From positions 1,376,001-1,440,000 of the forward strand of contig OZ020265.1 in assembly GCA_963971285.1 (NCBI GenBank): a stretch of 64,000 bases of DNA, written 5' to 3'. Position 1 is the stretch's first letter. Each line of letters starts with the position of its first letter. Origin of the DNA: Astropecten irregularis (taxonomy: Eukaryota; Echinodermata; Asteroidea; Paxillosida; Astropectinidae). Position numbers and translations under genes: made by a program. The notes beneath the pieces are model-generated. The model was not told the origin of the DNA, ran no database searches, and was given only the letters and a program-made list of their open reading frames with translations. This document shows positions 51,263 through 63,200 of the stretch, piece after piece.

Positions 51263-54200
51263 GTCAGGATTCAACGCTGAAATATCTCCCTTTAAATTAA
51301 TGGATTATAAACCTCAGTGCACAAACCGATTGGATTACAATCGTCTGAAAAGAAAGCTTAGTTTTTCGTTTAGATAAAATAGAAAAATAGAAGAAATTTT
51401 CATGTTCAGAATTTCCAATAGTTGCGATGATCGTAACCCTAGGTCTGACATGGGGACAGGGACCTTAGGGTTACGACACTTTGTTAATAAAAAGTGATCG
51501 AAACACTTTTTGGCCAAGTTGTGAAATAGAATTGTCCTTAATTTTCCACTTTCCAAAATCCCAACACAAAATCTGACTACATGGATGTGATCGGTACTTA
51601 TCAATGAGTCATATAAAACCACTTTGAATTTCGAAAGATCATTTTCTGCAGAAAAATAACCCAAAACTTACCGAAGGTGTCGAGATTCCCTCCGTTCGCC
51701 GTCAATCGGCCATTTTGAATAGCGCGCAGTGTGCCATCTCGACCAAAATACGTCACGCAAAATGTCGTTTTGGCTGTTCCACCTTTCAAACTTAAACTCA
51801 CAGCCCTATGGGGATGGAGGGTGTTCCCAGAATAACACGTGCGCTGTGATATAACGCATACATATCATGTATACAAAATAAAATACACTCCATTTCTTCC
51901 TCCATGAACCGTATTTTCGCATGTGTTCGATGTCGGTGTTGGATGTCGGAAAATCATCGCAACTAAATTTCCAATAGAATAGCTAGGTATGTGACAAAAA
52001 TTTTCAAAACCAAGACATCTCTTAGTCAGTTATATTTTTGGAAAGAGCATAAAATTAGCTTTAAAATGACACCAGAACCAAGTTCATAGCTCAAATATTA
52101 AGAAAGTTACATAATTTATTGATTTTTAAATCACAACTGAAATTGGTCCATCATTCACCATGGATACGAATGGGACAGAATGTGACCGTTTTGACTGTTT
52201 TAACCAGGCTGTAATGTCATTGTAAAAGTTATTGTAACTTCCTTGTTTTTTTTATCTATTTAAATGGGGTAAAAAAACATATAAATGCATAGTCCGAGTA
52301 ACTTGGACCCTAAAAATCGCCTTTTTTAACATTTGGACATGGTCTGGCGATAGTAGGGTCCAAGTACCTTGTTTGCATTTTGGTTGCAAGAGCTCCATTT
52401 TGCAATGTTTTGCCTCTACCCTGAGTCAAAATCCTGTGATTTCACCTTCAAAACGATCCTAAAATGTCTCATGCGGCCAGCTATGGACCAAGGGAGAATT
52501 GGACATTCCAATAATAACAAGGTTTACTCACATTTTTTAAAGAGAAGATCATAATTTCCCTAATTTTTTCCGGGTACCAGTGTACAATTTGAAAAACCAA
52601 GATGGCCGACCCAACGGACACTGCACAGCGAAAAATCCCTTACACGAATTGGCACGAAAGGGTCGCAAGAGGGCGTCACGATCATCTCATTATGTGACGT
52701 CATCGCACTGACCAAAAATGGAAGTTTTCATGAATGAAACTGACGCGCATGGGCACATACTCAGCGATGCCCACTCTAACCATAGTTACTTCGACAGACC
52801 TCGCCACGATCTTTCGAATGGTACCAAAAACATACAAATTTGTACATTTCTTCGACCTTTTGACCATTTTTGGTGGTGTCACCCGACGTTCGAGAACTCA
52901 CGGACACCGCGATCGTATTTGAACTTTGGTGAGCTGTATTTTTGTTGTCATTTTACCGCGAAACCGCGCCACCGTCTGAGTGTGATTGTTGGGTCGTTGA
53001 ATATTCATATAACGTGTGTTGGGTCTATTGGTTGTGTATGCTGAGAGCGCCACATGAATATGCATAGAATTGCATGGTCATCCGGAGATGTCGTACGGCC
53101 GACTGTTGATCGTTGCGTAGTCGTACACCGCGTGTGTTTGAATAGGCACATCGCGTAATGCGTGCCCCGTACGTGTCTGCAACGGCCCTGCGTGCGTGCG
53201 TAACGAGTTGGGCCAGCACATGGTTTCCGTGACGTCACGAGCACGGCCTCGCGCGTTGACCAATCAGCGCGGCGCTTTTTACACACGGCACTGTTTCCAT
53301 CCGTGTTACAGTGCATATGGGGAATTTTTCGCTGTGCACTGTGCTCATTTTATAGGAGGTCTCTGTGCCCATTTTTAGGGGAAAAATTTTTTCTTAAAAA
53401 AATTTGAGTAAACTTTGTCATTATTGGAATCTCCAATTCTCCCTTGGTCCATAGCTGGCCGCATGAGACATTTTGGGATCGTTTTGGAGGTGTAATCACA
53501 GGATTTTGACTCAGGGTAGAGGCAAAACATTGCAAAATGGAGCTCTTGCAACCAAAATGCAAACAAGGTACTTGGACCCTACTATCGCCAGACCATGTCC
53601 AAATGTTAAAAAAGGCGATTTTTAGGGTCCAAGTTACTCGGACTAATAAATGCATAGAACCAGTACAATTAGAATGTGATAATATCCTTTATTAATTAGG
53701 CCTAGGCCTATAATGAGTATTAATTTTGATTAATGATTAATTAACACTGGTTAGCTCACCAGTAGTTGGATTGACCATATTCAGTTATGTCACTTGTAAT
53801 GTATTTTTTCACAACCTTTGCACAATTATCATGGTCAAAAACATGGTTTCGGTCCATGGATTTGTTTCTTATTTGAACTGAATGTTGATTAATAAATATA
53901 CTAACAAGAAAAACAGTTTTAAGACAAATGCATACATTCCTTTAGGAAGAATTTCCATGTAATGTTTGACCTTCGTCTTCCATCAAAGAAAAACCCAACT
54001 TCCCAGTAACGGAAAATTATAAGTTGCAAATCATTAGAAAGAAAAATTTGTCTACTATATCATCAGTTTGGTGGTTTAAGATGATGATGAAAGGGCAATT
54101 TCTGTAGAGTCAATAACAGCACACTCACCATGCGCACTGAAGCATGTCATGAAAAAGTGGCTGGTGCCACAGACACACAGTTTACATGGACGATTGTCAC

Positions 54201-57200
54201 ATACCTAGAATAGCGCTCTGCACTAATCAGTACGTCACACGAGTGATTTGGCCAGCGCTCCCATGTACAAAATCCGCAGATGTCAGACGAACTTAATGCA
54301 TGCACGTACATGCATGCACACACACATTTTCAATGTTTGTCTGAGATCCAGTAATCAGTATGCTATTTTTAGCGGAAGTGCGGAGCGCTATTCGAGGCTA
54401 AAATTACGATTTCTCATCAGAATTTTACATTTTGGTGGCTGACATTTATTACCTGTTTTAATAATAAACTATACTAATAAGGATACTAAAAAGCAGGTGT
54501 TAAACAAAATTTGACCTTGGCTTAGCCAGGCTTAAGCACGTCGGCCTACGCAATAAAGTGCTGTTCTGACTCACTAATAGGGCTTACTGCAAAAGTTGGT
54601 AAGATTTTGACTCTTTTTCTAGTTGAATTGAAAACAGTGTTAAAAATTGTATTAACAATTATATTGCAAATATGAAAGGTTTTTTCATTTAAAGTTGATT
54701 TTGGAATAGTGAAAAAGTGTTTAAGAACTAGGCCTAACTCAAGTCATGGAAACTAATTGTAATGAGTAATTTAATTGTCAAGTTGTGATTTCTTGAAATG
54801 CATGATTTTCCTTGCTTCTACAGACTTAGGAAGATGTTTCTGTGATCTAACGTCCAATGCATGCGATGTCAACTGTTGCTGTGATACGGATTGTTCAACT
54901 GAGGACTTGACGTCATTTACTTACTGTACGGACACGGCATACGTGTGAGTTATTAACCAAAGTACTGTAACCAGTGTTATATCCACATCGGTTGGCACTG
55001 TTCGGGGACAGTCGGCACTCAGCCTTTCCAACCGGCACTCAAGATGAAAAATCATGTTGCCGACCGGCACAAGAAATCTTGAAAGTTACAGAAAATGCAT
55101 TATAAGTTACAACATTAATGTTTTGTGTTTTTTTCACTGAAAGAAAAGTATTAGATTTTGACAAATTTGGAAAGATAAATTGACCAGATCCCTGATAACA
55201 AAACAGAATATTGCTGACATGCATATGTACGTACTGACTTGCATTTAGCTACATGTACCATGTATTATCTCCTGGACCCCGGCCGTGAGGGGCGAGAGCT
55301 CTGCTTGCTACGCTTCACAATAATTAAATTTAGCCGGCACTCAAAATGGGCTAGCTATAACATTGACTGTCAGTCACTGAATCTTCCTTCAGCTACTATT
55401 CCAGACGAATTTAGTACACAATGCACATTTGAATTTTATGTTTATTCTTCAAGGCCGTTTCATAAATAGACAATTTTCGAAATGTTTTAACAAAGGACAT
55501 TGTCTAAAATTGCATTGATGTTAAAAATTGAGTCGTGTGATATTATATTGCTAATATTGGAATATTTGTAAATTTATTTTTAGTGTTAATGAGGAATTGT
55601 GCTTTCGATCAACCATCATTTACACCGAGAATAATCCGGAAGTTGTCAACAAAACGAATTCCGGATTTTTCTGCATCTCAATTGACAACAGTAAGTTGAG
55701 TCGCAACGGTGTCTAATACTTGTATTAAGGGAATGCTTTTGGTCCCACATACTGGCTGCGTTCGAGCGGTTACTCCCGGTAACACGAGTGTTATGCGCGC
55801 GCAATACTCTCCGGTGCAGGAGTATACTCCCCAACGCTGGAGAGTATACTCTCGCTGACCCGAGTGTTGTACTCCGGCCGTTCGAGCGCTCAGGAGTATA
55901 CTCGTGTTAACACGAGTAGCTCGCTCGAACGCAGCCACTAAGTACATAATTGTCGTCAACTTCACATCCATGAATTTTTACAAACCGTAGAGGAAGCTGA
56001 CTGGATTTAACATTAACAGCCCCAAACTCCAACAGGCAATTCTGTTCAGTTTTGGCTTGTGAAATTTGGTACCAAACAGTAAGGACCTGTTGTTGGGATT
56101 TGTTTGTGTCAGTACCAAAGGTCCATGTGCCAATTTCATAAAACTGCTTAGCACAAAAATTTGCTAAGCATGACATTTCTGTCTGTTAGTAAAAACAGGA
56201 TTAACAATTTCCGTGTGATGCGTATCACTTGCAATTGTTCTTTGGCTGTTGTTCGCTGTCCATGAATATCAAATGGGATGTTCAATGTTTGTTTGTTTTA
56301 TTGGGCAAGCTATTTTTGTGCTAAGCAATTTATTGTGCTAAGCAGGGCCCAATTTCATGGAATCCGTTACCGTTAACAAAAATTCTTTGCTTACGGTAGC
56401 AGGATTTTTTTGATTACGGTTAGCGTATTTAATTCACGGAATAGTTTCCTTTTTGGTAATGGTAAGCAAGCATACGACAGCGCGTTAGCAGAAAATGATC
56501 ACAGTTACCCTAGAAATTCTTCGCTAACCAGGAGTCTTGCTTACGGATTCCATGAAATAGATTACATGCGTAGCAGTGCCCGTAAGCACAGAAATAGGCC
56601 GTAACGGGTTCCATGATATTGGGCCCAGATCTTTGAAATTGGCCCCAGGAGTACACTGTTTAATTCTGACAGGTTTGGGGAAGTAAGGCATTAGACCTGT
56701 AGAAACAAGTGTCGGTGTTTGTTGCAGTTCACTGGCATTTATTTTGTGGGTAAGGCTACCTATGACCTATAGTACAGTTGCACAGGAAGTTGTGGGGTAC
56801 ACTTGTGTGTTGAAAGGCACTGTGGCATCTTGTTGGTTTGGGACAGTTGGTCTACAGCCACACACTAAGGCATAGACACATCCATACCAAGTGAATCAAA
56901 CTCCAACAGCTGGGGCCTGTTGAAGTTTGTGAGGTTCAGTACCAAACCCAACCAAACCTGTGACCAACTGTTTAAGTATGTTTGATTCAGTGTGCTTCCT
57001 AGTACAAGGGCCTAGGGGGTAAGGGTTACATTTTATTAAAAAAGTTGACAGAAAACTACAGTGGCCAAACTTTTAGCTTCGAAGATGCACATGATAATGA
57101 TAATAATGATTTTTATTTCATTTCTTCGATTGACTTTCAGATGAAGGCAGAAATTATTACAATGTTCCTGAGCTTATAGATTCCGTGGGCAGCTTTGCAC

Positions 57201-60200
57201 AATTAGTGAATTCCTATGGATCAACGACTTATGCTAAACCTGATGATCCCCAACCAACCTATGGAAATTTCTACAAGGTAAAAAAATGATTCATATGAGG
57301 GTAGAGATGGCTTTGAGCTTAAAGGTAGTATCATACTTTGGTAAGACACCAAAACAAAAACGTTCACAGATTTACCTATAACTTACAGGGTATAAAGATG
57401 ATGGTGGTTGAAGCATACCTTTAAAATATTTCCGCCTGAAATGGTGTATTTATCCAGAAAAGAGTAAACAGCGACCGAAAATCTTTTTGATCTTTTAAAA
57501 GAACAAAAATAAAAGAGAAAAGACTTAAATTAAGAAATACTGTGGCCGTTTTTCACTGTTTTCTCAAAAAGTAGGCACCGTATGGGACTGACATTTTCAC
57601 AGATGACTGTTACTGTATCTGTCTTGATAGTTTTGCCCATGAATCTGTATTCTTCTTGATAAAAACCAAAGTATGATACTACCTTTAATTAGCCTTTGTG
57701 TGTGTTACGTCAAAAGGTGGTGAGAATGTGGAATTGGTCGATAGGTTCACTTATCTCGGCCAGTGATATCCATTTTTCTGCAAGCTGTTATAATGAAATC
57801 AACAAGCGGATTGGTAGGGCTTGTGGGGTGATGGACTCACTGGACCGGTCTGTATGGCATTCGCCATAACTATGCAAGAGGACAAAGATTTGGGTCTTTA
57901 GGGCTCTGGTCTTGCCTGTCTTACTCTACGGTTGTGAGACATGGAGCTTGACTGGGGTCCGAGGGAGGCGACTCAATGTCTTCAGTTCTGGGTCTCTGAG
58001 GAGGATCCTTGGGTACCTTTGGTCGGTCTGTGTGTCTAACGAGAGGTTACTCAGGGAGAGTCAGATGAGACCTATTACCTGCATGATACGTGAGCACCAG
58101 ATGCGACTGTACAGTCATGTGGCTAGTTTCCATGCGAGTGATCCTGCCAGGTGAATTCTCTCTATGAGAGAACCTACTGGTAGGACTCGGCCGGTAGGGT
58201 GTCCGCATGACACATGGTTGCGTCAGATGGATCGTTATTTTGCTGGGATGGGGATGGGGCGCGTGGCTGCCTGGGGGTGGCTATCAGGAGACCGCATCAG
58301 GAGTACCACTCAAAGATATTTGCGGCAACGTACTGATGCGGCGCATGCTCCCACTGATTGATTGGTTGGTTAGATCAGCTGGGGCAGTATATTCCCTAGG
58401 GAGTTGAGATTGTTTCAGGAGTGTAAATGTAGCTCACTGACCAGGGATAATAGTACACACCTTTGTACGGCATGCCAGATACTTGCCCTAAAACAGCTGC
58501 GCTATATCCATCAATCATGCTCCAGCATGTGCCATGGCAGTGTTTTGCCAGATCTACCTTCGAGCAGTACTCCTTCGGTCTTCTGATGGCCACCCCTAGG
58601 CAGCCACGTGACCCATCCCCATCTCAGCAAAATAACGATCCATCTGATACAACCACGTGTCATGTGGACGCTGTTCTGGGCGAGTCTTATTGTGATCATT
58701 ATTATGGGGATTGTGGGTTGACGGGTCCTAAAACTATAAAGGAAAGGAAACTACTTTTTGAAAAGTAACTTACCTACATATACTTTGTTGGTCTCCTCCT
58801 CTATATTACCAAAGTAAAATTTTTGGAAAGAGGGCAGGGCTTTGATTTTTGAGGGAAATTATGGGGTAAAAACGGTAACCAAGATTGTAACATTTCACCG
58901 CCGCACGGACGGCCGCAAACGAGAATAGTCTGGTTTCCACTCTGACATTTTGAGGACTCTTGATCTGTTGGGTCTGGGCACTAGACTCAGCAGACCAGAC
59001 AAAATGGCCTCAGACGGTCTGTTTTAAAGTTTACAAGAAGTGCGTAAGAAAATTGAATTTTAACCCTGAAATGTTTAACAAATTTCTTCAATCTAGGCTT
59101 TTAAGGACCCAGGAACATTTGCTGAAAGTCAAAAGTATCATTTTTTAGGAGTAGAAGTTAGTTCAGAGCCAAAAAAATCAATGTGTTTTGGGATCCCGTC
59201 AACCCACAATCGCCATTATTATTTTATAATTCATTTTCTGATCCATAGGCCGGGGACGCCATCTACACCGTGTATGAAAGCCTTGCTCTAGGTCAGTTGG
59301 GTCTAGCAAGGGAAGGTTACAACAGCCTCTGCGATGATATCAACCCAGCGTCATTTCTCTACGATCAGCAAACAAGCTGTGTCCGTCAGCTGACTAACAT
59401 CCAGACAGACTGTGAAACGCTGCCAATTCTTTCAGCTTCGACATTTGTCAAAGGTTTCAAACTTGTACCGGTAAGAACCATTCTGATGCTAAATAGTTCT
59501 GCCTTAAAGGTAATATCATACTTTGGTGTTTGTCAAAGATTCACTAGCCAAAAATATCACGGAAGATACAGTAACAGTCATCTGTGACATTTCCAGTCCT
59601 ATGCGGTGCTCACTTTTGAGAAAACAGTGACAAACATCTTTTCACCGTTATATTTTATCTTTTAAAGATCGAAATTGTTTTTGGTAGTTGATTTTACTCT
59701 TTTCTGGATAAATACAGCATTTCATGCAGACAAACTTGAACGATATGTTTCTACCATTACCATCTTCATAACCTGTAAGTTATAGGTAAATCAGTGAAGA
59801 TTTCTGTTTCGGTACGCTACCAAAGTATGATACTACCTTTAATACAAAGTGCCTTGTTATTTTGATTATTAAAGATGTATTTTCTATGGTTTAGGATGAG
59901 ATTGTAACCCATAGAGTTAAATTTATAAAAAAACTAGAGTGCGCGCTTTGTATTCAACGTGCGCGTTGTCTGCACTCCGGCGTGGACGCGCAGCCGCCAT
60001 CTTTCCTGGGGTGACTGAGCAGCCGCAGTAGAGTCAAAATTTTGTACCAGGATGTTGCTTGGGGAACTGCGCACATTGTGTGTGAAGCGACGGGCGACGC
60101 AATGTGTGGAACATCCCATATTTTATGCACAGTGCTGTGTGCATGAATCAGGGTATGAATATGTACGCACAATTTGAAACGGAATGCACGCATTTGCCCT

Positions 60201-63200
60201 TGTTTGTTTTAGACAATGGCGCGCTGGCCATGGTTGAGTGTATCACACGCAGAGTGCACACTCTGTTTTTTTTATTTAAATCTATGTTGTAACTTCACCA
60301 CTATGTTTTATTATTCGCAGACACCGAGTTATCTGACTAGTGAACTGAACATCACAGTGGAGTCAGATGACATCTATGCCAATGGATCCCTGATTGAAGT
60401 CCAGGTACTAGACCCAGTGCTGTGTCAGGATGAGACTGGTCAGCAGACTAACTGTGGTTACGACCCCGGTGTGGTGCCCGCTCCGTCATTTAATAATACG
60501 GAGTGTAACAATGTGCTTCTAGAGGTAGGAAACCAATCTTTGACTATTTCATAGAGCTGGTTAGACCAACAATTGAATTATTCATGTAGCTTAGAAGTTC
60601 TAACCAATCAAATGTTATCATTGTGCTTGCTATATTCACAGGTTATGCATATTCATGTTTCAAATTGACAAATCTATGCATATAAAATTATTTGCATATA
60701 TGAATATTCATGAGGCTGTTTTGAATATCCCAGGTTGCCTTCACGATAACACACAATGGATCAGGATGGATTGAATTGACTGAAGTTCAACTGGTACTCG
60801 GTAACATCCCACCCGGTACCCTGCACTTTGGACAGAAGTTTTCTGTTGACTTTGTGAAGGTAGGACACCGGTTTTGCTAACAATTTGAAGCATTTGAGGC
60901 ATGACCCAACCCCTAAAGTTAAACAAATGTATGAATATGCATGAACATATGTAAATGAATTAGACAGCTTTATTTTCTTATAAAATCCTTTAGCTTGTCT
61001 AAAAATAACTTTAAAATTTCTATATTTTGACTAGACCTAAAATTGTATTAACCTCGCAACAAAACTATTTATAGATTTTTATTGTTCCTTTTTTTATTAA
61101 ATTTTGTGAAGCCCCGCCTTCATAAGCTTGCCCCACCCCTAAAAGAGAAGAAATTTCCAAAAACCTATCCATGAACAATGTACTCATTGTTTTCTATTTG
61201 TAGCCTAATTATTTTGTTGTTTTTTTACAGGCCAGTGATGAGGTTACCTTTATACGGAGTGGCAATCCAGGCTATGTAGCTGGTATGCCCGTATTAGCTG
61301 GTGACCTAGTCAGCGAGGTCATTGATGGTGAAACAAGGTAAATGTAGCCTCATTGCACAGATAGTTACAGAACCAAAGGTGGAGCCAGGATGTGTTAACA
61401 TTTACAATGTTCTGGCAATCCAGGCTATGTCAGAATTATTTGGCTGTGGCTAGTTGACAATAGTGGCTATGGCTTCCCATTGACTTATATGTCTTATTGT
61501 AAGCCAATGGTTATTCTGACATAACCATAGAGGCTTAAGACAACTAGTTGACAATAGTGGCTATGGCTTCCCATTGACTTTTGTGTTATTGTAAGCCATT
61601 TGTAATTCTGACATGACCATAGAGGCTTAAGACAACTCTGCTTATGGATGTTTGTTTTCGTTCTGTCTTTTATCCAAGGTTCTCCATTGAGCTTAGCAGT
61701 GATCGTAATAACTGGTTAACGGTCATCAAAAGCACAGCAGATGGTACGTGTGAAACCAACCCATATAGCCGGACACCAGTTAACTTCGGCGAGGACCTTC
61801 GAACAGGATGCATGGTCAGGTAAATCAATTTAAGATAACTGCTTAAAGAATAATTTTTTGCTAAGCAGAATTGTATTCTAAGCCAAAAATTTAACAGTGA
61901 ACTAGTTGCAGGCAATGAATATTATATAGTGTTTTGATTGGTAACCTATTTTTTGCTAAGCATCTTTTTTTCTGCTGTGATGTGCATGAAATGTTTACAC
62001 TCTTTTGACTTTGGGAGAAATTGTTTTTATCTTGTAAATTCTTACAATATGCAATGTGGGTGCTACATTTAAGAACGCCTTACCTTTTGAACGAAGCATT
62101 TAATTTTTCTCAATAGTGCTCCGCACTTATGACTTCACATGAGTGTACAAAATCCCCGGATGTCAGACAAACATTGACTCACACACGCAGTGTACACTAT
62201 GCATGCACGCGCGCGCACACCACACATTTGCATGGTCGCAATGTTTGTTTGAGCTAGTGTGCTATTTTTAGCGCAAGTGCGGAGTGCTATTGTACATTAG
62301 AAATTTCTCAGAAATTGCTGGATAGTTCAGTTGGTAGAGCGCCTGTACGATATTCGGGAGGTTGCCGGTTCGAATCCCACTCCAGTCAATTTTTCTTTGT
62401 TCACCTTTCAATGACTTAAAAATTCAGTCAGTTTCCCTTGTGGTCATTTGATGATCAAATGGAGTTTTTAGTTTTCAACGTCTTAAGCATTCAGTCAGTT
62501 TTCCTTGTGGTTATTTGATGATCAAATGGAGTTGTTAGTTTGGTGAAATTACATTCAGATAGATAAAAGATGTTACAATACCTCCATAAATATTCATGAC
62601 CTATAGCTGAATCTCAATTGATCAATTCGCCATCACGTGCCAGTGGATATATTTGCTGATCACCAGCGAGTTGGCCGGGGAATCTCCGAAGGAATTGTAA
62701 CACATGTAACATCTAACTGCACATAGAATATCTCACTGCGTATCCGACATATCACTGCGCATCCAAAGTTGGCAGTGCGTGTGTGAACCTCGGCCTACAT
62801 GAAGTTAATGACTTAAGTTAATGAACACAAACATTTTGCTGCACTTACGGATACTGATACCGATCTTGACGAAATTTTAAATATTTATGAGGTATAGTAA
62901 AACAAATATCACATGGTTTATTTCGGGTGGACAGTCGATTCTAGCTTCCCTCGGTGTTGGAAGTTGACAAACTATAGTTCCTGAGGTGCCTCCAAGGTGC
63001 CTCGGGAACTAGTTTGTCAACTTCCAACACCAAGGGAAGCTAGAATCGACTGTCCACCCGAAATAAACCATGTGATATTTGTATACTAATAGATGACAGG
63101 ACAATGATAATTTCTCTGTCCCAATTTTATTTATCAGTGTTACATTCAACAAAAGCAGCGATAGATGTTCGTTGATACAAGAAGTCGCCCTGAACGCTAT

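Noticed and set aside
53005-53316. Frames of 60-103 codons in the Mutator-like element core as candidate transposase remnants
   Set aside because: No transposase motif, several overlapping frames of equal quality, CG-rich sequence; nothing to support coding.
56410-56604. 64-codon frame in tectonic intron 3
   Set aside because: It lies wholly inside the GGGCCCAATTTCATGGAA element and is not shared with the copy at 48150.
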